Positions 47,169 to 55,435 of a DNA stretch of 64,000 nucleotides are shown here, piece by piece. The notes under the pieces are model-generated. The model made no database searches. It worked only from the letters and a program-made list of their open reading frames with translations, and was not told the DNA's origin. The stretch lies in assembly GCA_963705885.1 (NCBI GenBank), contig OY970120.1:186001-250000 (forward strand), read 5' to 3'. This DNA comes from MFD01275-c22 sp963705885. GTDB lineage: Bacteria; Actinomycetota; Actinomycetes; JACCUZ01. Every line of letters begins with the position of its first letter. Position 1 is the first letter of the stretch. The position numbers and the translations under genes are program-made.

Positions 47169-47441
47169 TCAGCCCTGCCGGGAGGACCGGTCCCGGCCGG
47201 TCACCAGCCGGGTGCGAAGCCGGTGCAGCTGCGGCATGAGGCCGTAGATGACGATCGGCACGGCGAGGGTGGCGAGCACGAAGGTCCGCAGGACGACGGG
47301 CTGTCCGTCGAGCGGGCTGCTCAGCGCGACGTTGAGGGCCACCAGGGTGGGTACGACCGCCAGCCAGATCATCAGCGCCATCTGGTGCCTCGAGGGCGGC
47401 GGGACGGGCAGGCGGGTCGATGACGTCCGGTCAGGAGACAT
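47169..47441 (-). CDS. Small two-helix membrane protein
   Basis: A 90-residue protein with a basic, proline-rich N-terminus (about 25 residues), two membrane helices (MALMIWLAVVPTLVALNVAL and VLRTFVLATLAVPIVIYGLM) and a basic tail (LHRLRTRLVTG). The helices resemble the membrane part sometimes attached to antibiotic-biosynthesis-monooxygenase-type proteins. No function can be given. ATG 47441 has GGAG 10 nt upstream. It follows the flavin oxidoreductase gene (73-bp gap) and precedes the MalT-type gene. Confidence 0.6.
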   Translation of the reverse strand: MSPDRTSSTRLPVPPPSRHQMALMIWLAVVPTLVALNVALSSPLDGQPVVLRTFVLATLAVPIVIYGLMPQLHRLRTRLVTGRDRSSRQG

Positions 47442-47514
47442 GGCTCGGAGCTCCTCGAAGGTCGGGGGGACGGATGCAGGACGCAGATGCGGAGACGGGA
47501 CGAGCCGGGCAGGG

Positions 47515-48450
47515 TCAGCCCACGTCGGCCAGGCGGACGTGCCGGACGGCCGCGGCGACGTCCTCCTCCACCAGGTCACCGTTGACGGCGATGGCGGCGG
47601 CGGACCCCTCTCCGGCCGCGGTGATGACCTGGGCCCGCGGGTTGGCAGCGTTGCCCGCCACCCAGACCCCGGGGACGGTGGTGCGGCCCACCGGGTCGGT
47701 CACCACCCATCCGTGGTCGTCCACGACAGCGCCCAGCTCGTCGAGCAGGCGGTTGTCGGGGACGAAGCGCGGTCGGACGAACACCGCAGCGCGACGGATG
47801 ACGCGCCCGTCCTCGAGCTCCACACCGCTCAACCGGTCGCCGTCCACGACGAGGCGGGACACCGGCCCGTCGACGACGACGATGCCCCGGGCGCTCAGCT
47901 GCTCGCGCTGGTCGGCGGTGGGCGTGTCGGTGTGCGGCAGGAGAACGACGTCGGAGGACCACTGCCGGACGAGCTGGGCGTGCTGGACGGCGTCGGCGGT
48001 CCCGCCCAGCAGGGCCACGGGCTGGTCGCGGACCTCGTACCCGTGGCAGTAGGGGCAGTGCAGCACGTCCCGGCCGAAACGCTCCCGGACCCCCGGGACG
48101 TCAGGCAGCACGTCGCGCAGGCCGGTGGCGACCAGCAACCGGCGCGCGCTCATCTCGGCTCCGTCGGTGAGCCTGAGCAGGAAGTCCGAGCCGGCGGGCC
48201 GGACGACGTGGGCGACGTTGCCGTCGACGATCTCGCCGCCGTACCCCCGCACCTCCTCCCTGCCGATGGCCAGCAGGTCCCCGGGCGGCAGGCCGTCGCG
48301 GGAGAGGAAACCCTGCATGTGCGCTGCCGCGGCGTTGCGGGGACTGCCCGCGTCGACCACGACCACGCGGCGCCGGGCCCGGGCAAGCACCAGGGCCGCG
48401 GAGAGGCCGGCGGCTCCACCACCGATGACTGCTACGTCGAACTCGCTCAT
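47515..48450 (-). CDS. NAD(P)/FAD-dependent oxidoreductase, thioredoxin reductase-like
   Basis: A 311-residue flavoprotein. The FAD-binding GGGAAGLSAALVLARARRRVVVVD opens the protein. The redox pair lies in HCPYCHGYEVRDQP (C-x2-C, as in thioredoxin reductase), and a second nucleotide loop is ALLGGTADAVQHA, lacking the classic G-x-G-x-x-G in full. The C-terminal FAD motif is VPGVWVAGNAANPRAQVITAAGEGSAAA. Without thioredoxin nearby the acceptor is open. It is divergent from the XRE-cupin regulator, which probably controls it. Confidence 0.88.
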   Translation of the reverse strand: MSEFDVAVIGGGAAGLSAALVLARARRRVVVVDAGSPRNAAAAHMQGFLSRDGLPPGDLLAIGREEVRGYGGEIVDGNVAHVVRPAGSDFLLRLTDGAEMSARRLLVATGLRDVLPDVPGVRERFGRDVLHCPYCHGYEVRDQPVALLGGTADAVQHAQLVRQWSSDVVLLPHTDTPTADQREQLSARGIVVVDGPVSRLVVDGDRLSGVELEDGRVIRRAAVFVRPRFVPDNRLLDELGAVVDDHGWVVTDPVGRTTVPGVWVAGNAANPRAQVITAAGEGSAAAIAVNGDLVEEDVAAAVRHVRLADVG

Positions 48451-48483
48451 GACCGCCACTGTGGGCGCCCGCCGACCACGCAT

Positions 48484-48509
48484 CAACGTTCGTTGCCATT
48501 TCCGGGAAA
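48484..48509. promoter_or_regulatory. Paired dyads between the flavin oxidoreductase and XRE-cupin genes
   Basis: CAACGTTCGTTG (48484-48495) and TTTCCGGGAAA (48499-48509) are perfect dyads around central TT and G. They lie in the 77-bp gap between divergent starts, 19-44 bp upstream of the regulator GTG, as expected for an autoregulatory operator. Confidence 0.45.
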
Positions 48510-48527
48510 CCCCCGTGCAATGGGCGA

Positions 48528-49127
48528 GTGGACGACGACTCGACGATCGCCGGCACCCTGGGTCTGGTGGGGCCCCGGCTGAGGCAGGTGCGCGCGCAGC
48601 GGGGTGTCACCCTCACCGAGGTCTCGGAGCGCACGGGCATCTCCAAGAGCACACTGTCGCGGCTCGAGAACGGCCAGCGACGCCCCAGCCTCGAGCTGCT
48701 CCTCCCCCTCGCGCAGGCCTACGGCGTGCCGCTCGACGACCTGGTCGGCGCACCCGAGGTAGGGGATCCTCGGGTGCGGCTCAAGCCGCGACGGGTGCAC
48801 GGGCGCACGGTGCTCCCGCTCACCCGGGGCCCGCACAGCATCCAGGCCTGGAAGATCATCATTCCGAGGAGCCAGTCGACGCCCAGCCCGCGGGCGCACG
48901 ACGGCTACGAGTGGCTGTACGTCCTGTCCGGCCGGATGCGCCTGGTCCTGGGTGACCAGGACCTCGTGCTCGGCGTGGGCGAGGCGGTCGAGTTCGACAC
49001 CGGCCTGCCCCACTGGTTCGGCAGCACCGGCGAGGGTCCGGCCGAGGTCCTGAGCATCTTCGGGAGGCCGGGCGAGCGCATGCACGTGAGCCCGGCATCG
49101 GCCCACCACGGAGCCGACGGCCGGTGA
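48528..49127 (+). CDS. XRE-family regulator with C-terminal cupin
   Basis: A 199-residue regulator. Residues 10-70 are a lambda-repressor-like HTH (GPRLRQVRAQRGVTLTEVSE, SKSTLSRLENGQRRPSLELLLPLAQAYG). Residues 115-185 are a cupin barrel (HDGYEWLYVLSGRMRLVLGD, VGEAVEFDTGLPHWFGSTG) that would bind a small effector. Proteins of this design control neighbouring oxidoreductases or transporters. GTG start, divergent from the flavin oxidoreductase. Confidence 0.9.
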   Translation: MDDDSTIAGTLGLVGPRLRQVRAQRGVTLTEVSERTGISKSTLSRLENGQRRPSLELLLPLAQAYGVPLDDLVGAPEVGDPRVRLKPRRVHGRTVLPLTRGPHSIQAWKIIIPRSQSTPSPRAHDGYEWLYVLSGRMRLVLGDQDLVLGVGEAVEFDTGLPHWFGSTGEGPAEVLSIFGRPGERMHVSPASAHHGADGR

Positions 49128-49257
49128 CCCCGCTGCTCGCGGAGCGGCGCGCGCGTGTCCCAAGGCTTCCCCATGGTTGGCCCCGGGCTTCAAGTCGGCC
49201 TCCGGGACGCCGATAGGACCACATGGCTTGGTCGCCGCGCTGCGCGGAGGTGGGTTG

Positions 49258-52200
49258 ATGCTGGCTGCCCTCTGGGCACTCGCCGGGCTCGCCTTCGCGC
49301 TCGCCGTCGTGCACACGACGCGCCGGACGAAGCCGGCCGACCCGCTCCCGGGCCTGCTCCTGGCCGCCGGCCTGGCGCTGCTGTTCGCGGGCCGGGCCGT
49401 CGAACTGCTCGACCCCAACGTCCTGTCCTACGCCACGGTGCCGCACCTGCTGGCCTACCCGGCCCTGACCGCGGCCGTCACCGCCTTCCAGCGCGACCGC
49501 GTGCGTCGCGACCAGGACAGCCTGCTGGACGCACTCGTCGTGACGGTCGCCGCGGCCCAGGCGGCCTGGCTGGTGCTGCTGCAGCCGACGCTGATCGGCG
49601 ACTCGTCGGACCTGACCGAGGCCGGCGTGACGGCCGGCACCGTGCTCGGGCTGCTCCTCGTCCTGGGAGTGACCTGCCGCCTCGGCTTCGCGGCCGTCGG
49701 GGCCCACGACGGCGCGGCGCGGCTGCTGGTCGCCGGGCTGCTGGTGGGCACCGCCGCCGAGGTGTCCGCGCTCGCGACCGGGGTTCCTGCGCTCGCGCTG
49801 GGCTGGTTCGGTGCCGCCGCCCTGCTCCTGCTGGCGGTCCGCCACCCGGAGATGGCCGAGCCGTCGCACTCCACGGAGACGCAGCGGCTGGCCACCGTCT
49901 GGCGCTTCGTCGTGCTGCTCGCCCTGGCCTGCCTGGTCTCGCCCGTGCTGGTCGTCACCTACCCGTCGCGCGGGGAGACGCTCAAGGCCGCCGTCGTCGT
50001 GGGTGGCGCGGTCGTGCTGTTCACCCTCGCGCTGGTGCGCATCAGCAGCCTGCTCGTCCGGCTGCGCCGCACCCTGCACCGCGAGCACGTGCTGCGGGCC
50101 GCCACGAGCGCTCTCGTGGGGGCGGCGGACCGCTCGGGCATCCGCGACGCGGCCCTCGACGCCGCAGTCGAGCTCCTCGACCAGCCGGCGAGCCGCGCCT
50201 GGCGCATCGACGGCGACCCGGGCGGCACCATCGCGCAGGCCACCGACGACGCGGACCTCGCGACCTTCCTCGACTCCACCGAGCTCGCGGCGTTCCCCGA
50301 CCCCGAGCAGGGCATCGGGCTGCTGCCCGGCCCGTCGCTGCTGCACGCCTCGCTCGGCGTGCCCAGCACGTCGACTCTCGTGCTCGTCGCGCTCCCGGCC
50401 CGCGGCGCCGCGCGCGAGGCAGCGGTCGTCGCGGTCGAGCGGCCTCCGTCGACCGCGACCGTGGCCTCGCTCGAGTCAGTGGCCGCGATGATGCAGCTCG
50501 CCCTCGAGCGCCTCGACGTCGGCGAGATCATGGTCGAGCGCCGCAGCGAGCGCCGGCTCCGCCTGATGCTGCAGTACGCGTCCGACGTCATCTGCATCCT
50601 CGACCACGACCTGACGGTCGTGCACGTGACGCCGGCCGTCGAGCCGATCATCGGCATGCCGGCGCCGGAGCTGCTGGGCATGAACTGGCTCGACGTCGTC
50701 GCGGCGCAGGACAAGGAGTCGGCCCGCGACCTGGTGAGCCTCGCGCAGGGCGGGCGGCCGGCCCGTGGCGAGATCCGGCTCAACACCGAGGACGGACGTA
50801 TCCGCCACGTCGACGCGGTCGTCACCGAGGTCATCGACGAGGACCTCATGGGCTTCGTCATCACCTGCCACGACATCACCGACCGGCACGACCTCGAGCA
50901 GCAGCTCACGCACCAGGCCTTCCACGACGCGCTGACCGGACTGGCGAACCGCGCGCTGTTCCGCGACCGGCTCGGTCACGCGATGGCCCGCGCACGCGGC
51001 ACCGGTGGCTACGGCGTGATGTTCATCGACCTCGACGACTTCAAGACCGTCAACGACAGCCTCGGTCACGCGGCGGGCGACGAGCTGCTGCGTGAGATGA
51101 CCGGGCGGCTGGCGTCCTGCCTGCGCGACGGCGACACGGCGGCACGGCTGGGCGGAGACGAGTTCGCGATCCTGCTCGAGGACGTCGACGACGACGAGCA
51201 CTGCACCGACATCGCGCGGCGGCTCGTCGAGGCGCTGGCCCAGCCCTTCGACGTCGGGGGCACCGAGGTCACGACCGGTGCCAGCATCGGCATCGCGCTG
51301 GGGCACGCCGGGCCGGCCACGCCCGAGGACCTCATGCGCAACGCGGACCTGGCGCTCTACGACGCGAAGAACGCCGGCAAGAACCGCTACGCGGTGTTCG
51401 CCCCCACCATGCACGAGGCCGCCCTCGCCCGACTCTCGCTGACCAGCGACCTGCGCCACGCCGTCGAGCGCCAGGAGCTCGTCGTGCACTACCAGCCGCT
51501 CGTCGAGCTGCAGTCCGGCAACATCCTCGGGCTGGAGGCGCTCGTCCGGTGGGAGCACCCACGGCTGGGGATGCTCGCCCCGGGCCAGTTCATCGGCCTC
51601 GCCGAGGAGACCGGCCTCATCGTGCCGATCGGCCGCATGGTGCTGCAGACGGCCCTGCGCGAGGCGGTGCAGTGGCAGCAGAAGTACGACGGGCACGGTG
51701 CGCTGCACATCGCGGTCAACGTCAGCGGCCGCCAGCTGCAGGACCCCGCGATCGTCGACATCGTGCACAACGCGATCCGCGCCAGCGGAATCGACGCGGC
51801 CACCGTCGTGCTCGAGATCACCGAGAGCGTGCTGCTGCCCGGCGACGGCGTCATCGTCGAGCGGCTGCACGCCCTCGCACACCTCGGCGTCCACCTCTAC
51901 ATCGACGACTTCGGCACGGGCTACTCGTCACTGAGCTATCTGCAGCAGCTGCCGGTCAACGGGCTCAAGCTGGCCCAGGAGTTCGTCGACACGCTGCCCG
52001 GCACCGACACCGAGTCCGGGCTGGTGCGCACGATCCGCGACCTGGCCGACACGCTCGGGCTCTCCGCCATCGTGGCCGAGGGCATCGAGCGACCCGAGCA
52101 GTGGCGGTCGCTGGTGAACCTCGGCTACAGCGTCGGGCAGGGCTTCCACCTCGCGGTGCCGATGCCGGCCGACCGGGTGACCGAGTTCCTGTCCGGCGCC

Positions 52201-52287
52201 TCCCGGCCCGGCGACGGGGAGTGGGAGCGCTCGGTGGAGGCCGCCCGGGTCGCCCAGCACGTGGCCGTCAGGGGCCCGACGGCCTGA
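49258..52287 (+). CDS. Membrane GGDEF-EAL (cyclic di-GMP) protein with PAS domain
   Basis: A 1009-residue protein. Residues 1-270 hold about eight membrane helices; 285-425 look GAF-like; 435-545 are PAS (LMLQYASDVICILDHDLTVVH). The GGDEF domain has an intact RLGGDEFAILLEDV near residue 632. The EAL domain starts LEALVRWEHPRLG near 760, keeps NVSGRQL, EITESV, DDFGTGYSSL and EGIERPEQ, but the LKID signature reads LKLAQEF near 903. It may synthesise cyclic di-GMP, degrade it, or both. ATG 49258 has GCGGAGG 7 nt upstream. Confidence 0.93.
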   Translation: MLAALWALAGLAFALAVVHTTRRTKPADPLPGLLLAAGLALLFAGRAVELLDPNVLSYATVPHLLAYPALTAAVTAFQRDRVRRDQDSLLDALVVTVAAAQAAWLVLLQPTLIGDSSDLTEAGVTAGTVLGLLLVLGVTCRLGFAAVGAHDGAARLLVAGLLVGTAAEVSALATGVPALALGWFGAAALLLLAVRHPEMAEPSHSTETQRLATVWRFVVLLALACLVSPVLVVTYPSRGETLKAAVVVGGAVVLFTLALVRISSLLVRLRRTLHREHVLRAATSALVGAADRSGIRDAALDAAVELLDQPASRAWRIDGDPGGTIAQATDDADLATFLDSTELAAFPDPEQGIGLLPGPSLLHASLGVPSTSTLVLVALPARGAAREAAVVAVERPPSTATVASLESVAAMMQLALERLDVGEIMVERRSERRLRLMLQYASDVICILDHDLTVVHVTPAVEPIIGMPAPELLGMNWLDVVAAQDKESARDLVSLAQGGRPARGEIRLNTEDGRIRHVDAVVTEVIDEDLMGFVITCHDITDRHDLEQQLTHQAFHDALTGLANRALFRDRLGHAMARARGTGGYGVMFIDLDDFKTVNDSLGHAAGDELLREMTGRLASCLRDGDTAARLGGDEFAILLEDVDDDEHCTDIARRLVEALAQPFDVGGTEVTTGASIGIALGHAGPATPEDLMRNADLALYDAKNAGKNRYAVFAPTMHEAALARLSLTSDLRHAVERQELVVHYQPLVELQSGNILGLEALVRWEHPRLGMLAPGQFIGLAEETGLIVPIGRMVLQTALREAVQWQQKYDGHGALHIAVNVSGRQLQDPAIVDIVHNAIRASGIDAATVVLEITESVLLPGDGVIVERLHALAHLGVHLYIDDFGTGYSSLSYLQQLPVNGLKLAQEFVDTLPGTDTESGLVRTIRDLADTLGLSAIVAEGIERPEQWRSLVNLGYSVGQGFHLAVPMPADRVTEFLSGASRPGDGEWERSVEAARVAQHVAVRGPTA

Positions 52288-52389
52288 GCCGCGGGGTCTC
52301 TTTCGCGACAAGCGGTCTCCCATCATGAGATCGGCTCGCAGCCGGCTCCCGTCCCGGCGTCATCTCACCCCGCACCGCGGGGACCGTCC

Positions 52390-52632
52390 TCAGCGGTCGG
52401 ACGTGCTGTCGGGCTCGTCGCGCTCGTCGCTGGACGCGGGGGAGGCGGTGTCCGCGTCGCGCGCGGACTCGGGGATGTCGATGCGCCGGATCTGGCGGTT
52501 CATGGAGCGGATCAGCAGGTAGGTCGCGACCCCGAGCAGGGCCACCACGACGAAGCCGAGCACTCCGGGCGTCACGGCGTCCTTGTCCAGCGCGAGGAGG
52601 TCCAGCGCGAGGAGCAGGGCTCCTGTGCTCAC
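52390..52632 (-). CDS. Small membrane protein downstream of mca
   Basis: An 80-residue protein with two hydrophobic segments (STGALLLALDLLALD and GVLGFVVVALLGVATYLLI) and an acidic disordered tail (RDADTASPASSDERDEPDSTSD). The GTG overlaps the mca stop by GTGA, so the two are cotranscribed. A small membrane protein is often found behind mca in actinobacteria. Function is unknown. Confidence 0.7.
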   Translation of the reverse strand: MSTGALLLALDLLALDKDAVTPGVLGFVVVALLGVATYLLIRSMNRQIRRIDIPESARDADTASPASSDERDEPDSTSDR

Positions 52633-53528
52633 GACCGCGCCCCCGCCCGCAGCGAATGGCGGACCCCGGCGAAGAGGTCGTCCTCGGTGTCGTCGGTGTC
52701 GATCACCGAGCGCGCCAGCTCGAAGTCCTCGGTCGGCCACGCCCGCGCCTGCAGGTCACGGGGACAGGCGAACCACGGACCATCGGGGTCCACCTGGGTG
52801 GCGTGGGCAAGCAGGGCGCGGTCGCGCACCTCGAACCAGTCGCTGCACGGGACGTGCGTGGTGATGCTCCGCTCCTCACGGTCCTCCCAGTTCGTCAGCC
52901 ACTCGCCGTAGGGCGACTCGAGGCCCTCGGAGAGCATCGCCTCGTGCAGCGCGGTGGTGCGCGCCTTGGAGAACGTCTGGTTGTAGTAGAGCTTCAGCGG
53001 CTGCCACGGCTCGCCGGTGCCCGGGTAACGGTCGGGGTCGCCCGCCGCCTCGAACGCGTGGACCGAGATGCGGTGGCACATGATGTGGTCGGGGTGCGGG
53101 TAGCCGCCGTTCTCGTCGTAGGTCGTCATGACGTGCGGGCGGAACGACCGGATCAGGCGCACCAGCGGCTCGGCGGCGACCTCGACGTCCATCAGCGCGA
53201 AGCAGCCCTCGGGCAGCGGCGGCAGCGGGTCGCCCTCGGGCAGGCCCGAGTCGACCCAGCCGAGCCAGTCCTGGCGGACACCGAGGATCTCGCGCGCCGC
53301 GTCCATCTCGCGCCGGCGGACGTCCGCCAGGTTGGCCAGCACGCTCTCGTCGTGGGCGAGCCGGGGGTTGAGGATCGACCCCCGCTCGCCGCCGGTGCAC
53401 GTCACGACGTGCACGTCGACGCCCTCGGAGACGTAGCGGGCCATCGTGGCCGCGCCCTTGCTCGACTCGTCGTCGGGATGGGCGTGCACGGCCATCAGCC
53501 GCAGGTCGTCGCTCCGCTGCTCGCTCAC
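52629..53528 (-). CDS. mca: Mycothiol S-conjugate amidase
   Basis: A 299-residue zinc amidase of the LmbE/PIG-L fold. The zinc and catalytic motif MAVHAHPDDESSKGAATMA lies near residue 15; the third ligand is in GGYPHPDHIMCHR near 140; CTGGERGSILNPRL is further family sequence. Mca cleaves mycothiol conjugates of toxins so that mercapturates are exported. Its length separates it less clearly from MshB, but NGGYPHPDH and the DUF4307-greA neighbourhood are typical of mca. GTG 53528 is chosen; a TTG at 53546 is possible. The GATTAT just upstream could be a -10, giving a leaderless message. Confidence 0.92.
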   Translation of the reverse strand: MSEQRSDDLRLMAVHAHPDDESSKGAATMARYVSEGVDVHVVTCTGGERGSILNPRLAHDESVLANLADVRRREMDAAREILGVRQDWLGWVDSGLPEGDPLPPLPEGCFALMDVEVAAEPLVRLIRSFRPHVMTTYDENGGYPHPDHIMCHRISVHAFEAAGDPDRYPGTGEPWQPLKLYYNQTFSKARTTALHEAMLSEGLESPYGEWLTNWEDREERSITTHVPCSDWFEVRDRALLAHATQVDPDGPWFACPRDLQARAWPTEDFELARSVIDTDDTEDDLFAGVRHSLRAGARS

Positions 53529-53583
53529 GGGATAATCAAAGCGCAAGCCACCGACCGGATTCCCACCGACCAGACCCGCCGAG

Positions 53584-54009
53584 GTGCCCGTGCAGCAGCC
53601 CGACCGGCCCGGCGGCCGCTACGGCGACCGTCCGACGCGTCCCCGGCCCGCTGTCCTCGCGCTCGTGGTCGTCGTGGCCACCCTCTTCGCCGCCTGGGTG
53701 GTGTGGGCCGGGCTGGGGGCGGCCGCACCGGAGCCGGGCGCCGACGTCACCGCGTTCCGCGTGGTCTCCGACGCCGAGATCGAGGTCCGGGTCGCCGCGA
53801 CGAGCGGCTCACCGGAGCGCTTCGGCTGCAGCGTGCGGGCCCTGGACCGCACCCGGGAGGTGGTGGGCGTGGCCAGCGTGACCCTGCGCCCGGGGCGGGA
53901 CAGCGGCGAGGGGCGGTGGGTGACGGTCCGGACGCGCGACCGGGCGGTCACGGCGACCGTCGGGCGCTGCTCCGCCCCGGACGGCGCGGCGGGACGACCT
54001 CAGGATTAG
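53584..54009 (+). CDS. DUF4307 family membrane protein
   Basis: A 141-residue protein with one membrane segment (VLALVVVVATLFAAWVVWAGLG, about residues 24-45) and a small extracytoplasmic beta domain (VTAFRVVSDAEIEVRVAATS, FGCSVRALDRTREVVG) with two cysteines. DUF4307 is typically encoded between mca and greA in actinobacteria, as here. Function is unknown. GTG 53584; a second GTG lies two codons on. Confidence 0.85.
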   Translation: MPVQQPDRPGGRYGDRPTRPRPAVLALVVVVATLFAAWVVWAGLGAAAPEPGADVTAFRVVSDAEIEVRVAATSGSPERFGCSVRALDRTREVVGVASVTLRPGRDSGEGRWVTVRTRDRAVTATVGRCSAPDGAAGRPQD

Positions 54010-54108
54010 GCACCTACACCGGGTGCCTTGTTAGCCTCGAAGGCTCCCCCCGGCCCGGTGCCGCACGGGAGCATGATCGACCGACCCAGCACACCCCAGG
54101 AGCATGCC

Positions 54109-54600
54109 GTGACCGAGACCCACGAGAACGTCACCTGGTTGACCCAGGAGGCGTACGACCGGCTCAAGGAGGAGCTGGACTACCTCTCGGGCGAGGGTCG
54201 GCTGGAGATGTCCCGCCGGATCGAGCAGGCCCGCGAGGAGGGTGACCTGCGCGAGAACGGCGGCTACCACGCCGCGAAGGACGAGCAGGGGAAGCGCGAG
54301 GCCCGCATCCGCCAGCTCCAGCAGCTGCTGGACTCGGCACAGGTGGGCGAGGCCCCCAAGGCGCCCTCCGGCGTCGTGGCCCCCGGCATCGTCGTCACCG
54401 CGAAGGTCGGCGGCGAGGAGATGCGCTTCCTGCTCGGCTCGCGCGAGGTCGCGGGCGACGGCATCGAGGTCTACTCGGAGAGGTCGCCGCTGGGCGAGGC
54501 CATCAACGGCAAGCACACCGGCGACGTGGCGACCTTCAAGGCGCCCAACGGCAACGAGGTCAAGGTCGAGGTCGTCGCGACCGAGCCGTTCAGCGGCTGA
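54109..54600 (+). CDS. greA: Transcription elongation factor GreA
   Basis: A 163-residue GreA. The N-terminal coiled coil (WLTQEAYDRLKEELDYLSGE, REEGDLRENGGYHAAKDEQ) holds the acidic tip residues that reach into the RNA polymerase secondary channel. The C-terminal FKBP-like domain ends SPLGEAINGKHTGDVATFKAPNG. The GTG at 54109 is set by AGGAG at 54098-54102; upstream in-frame ATGs at 54028 and 54073 lack such a site. Confidence 0.96.
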   Translation: MTETHENVTWLTQEAYDRLKEELDYLSGEGRLEMSRRIEQAREEGDLRENGGYHAAKDEQGKREARIRQLQQLLDSAQVGEAPKAPSGVVAPGIVVTAKVGGEEMRFLLGSREVAGDGIEVYSERSPLGEAINGKHTGDVATFKAPNGNEVKVEVVATEPFSG

Positions 54601-54631
54601 CGGCGGCCGGGGCCGCCGCCAGCCGGGTCGG

Positions 54632-55435
54632 TCAGCGGCTGGCGGCCCGACGGTAGAGGCGGACCGACAGCGGGATGAACACCGCGAGGATGCCGGCGAC
54701 CCAGAGCAGCGAGTAGACGACCGGGTGCTGCATCGGCCACACGTCCTGCGGCGGCAGGGCCGGGCTGGTGTTGCCGAACTGCTCGCGAGCGGCCTGGGTG
54801 ACCGCCGAGATCGGGTTCCAGTTGGCGAACGCCCGCAGCGGCCCCGGCAGGTTCTCGGCGGGGACGAACGTGTTCGCGATGAACGTCACCGGGAAGATGA
54901 CGATGAAGCTGGCGTTGTTGACGATCTCGGGCGTGCGCACCAGCAGGCCGACCGCGGCCATCACCCACGAGATCGCGTAGGCGAACAGCAGCAGGACCGC
55001 GAAGCCGACAACGGCGTCGAGCACCGAGGACCGGATGCGCCAGCCGACGACGAGCCCGGTCAGCGCCATCACGGCCAGGCTGATCACGTTGTTGACGACG
55101 TCGCTGAGCGTGCGGCCGAACAGCACGGCCGACTCGGCCATCGGCAGTGACCGGAACCGGTCGATGATGCCCTTCTGCAGGTCCTCGGCGAGGCTGTAGC
55201 CGGTGAACGTGGAGCCGAACACCACCGTCTGGGCGAAGATGCCCGCGATGAGGAACTCCTTGTAGCCGACGCCCGGCACGTCGATCGAGCCGCCGAAGAC
55301 GTAGGCGAACAGCAGCACGAACATGATCGGTGACAGCGTCGTGAAGACCAGCAGGTCGGGCACCCGCTTGATCTTGATGAGGTTGCGCTTGGTGATGACG
55401 GTGGCGTCCGCCACGGCCTCCTGCAGGGCGGTCAT
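54632..55435 (-). CDS. ABC-2 type exporter permease (DrrB-like)
   Basis: A 267-residue ABC-2 permease with six membrane helices. TKRNLIKIKRVPDLLVFTTLSPIMFVLLFAYVFGG opens it; SLAEDLQKGIIDRFRSLPMAESAVLFGR is the cytoplasmic loop signature of DrrB-type proteins; IVNNASFIVIFPVTFIANTFVPAENLP and WNPISAVTQAAREQFG follow. It forms a drug or lipid exporter with the ATPase upstream. ATG 55435 overlaps the ATPase stop (ATGA). Confidence 0.93.
   Translation of the reverse strand: MTALQEAVADATVITKRNLIKIKRVPDLLVFTTLSPIMFVLLFAYVFGGSIDVPGVGYKEFLIAGIFAQTVVFGSTFTGYSLAEDLQKGIIDRFRSLPMAESAVLFGRTLSDVVNNVISLAVMALTGLVVGWRIRSSVLDAVVGFAVLLLFAYAISWVMAAVGLLVRTPEIVNNASFIVIFPVTFIANTFVPAENLPGPLRAFANWNPISAVTQAAREQFGNTSPALPPQDVWPMQHPVVYSLLWVAGILAVFIPLSVRLYRRAASR

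Noticed and set aside
52288..52389. Possible small gene after the GGDEF-EAL protein
   Set aside because: Only about 100 bp with no ordered frame or start signal.
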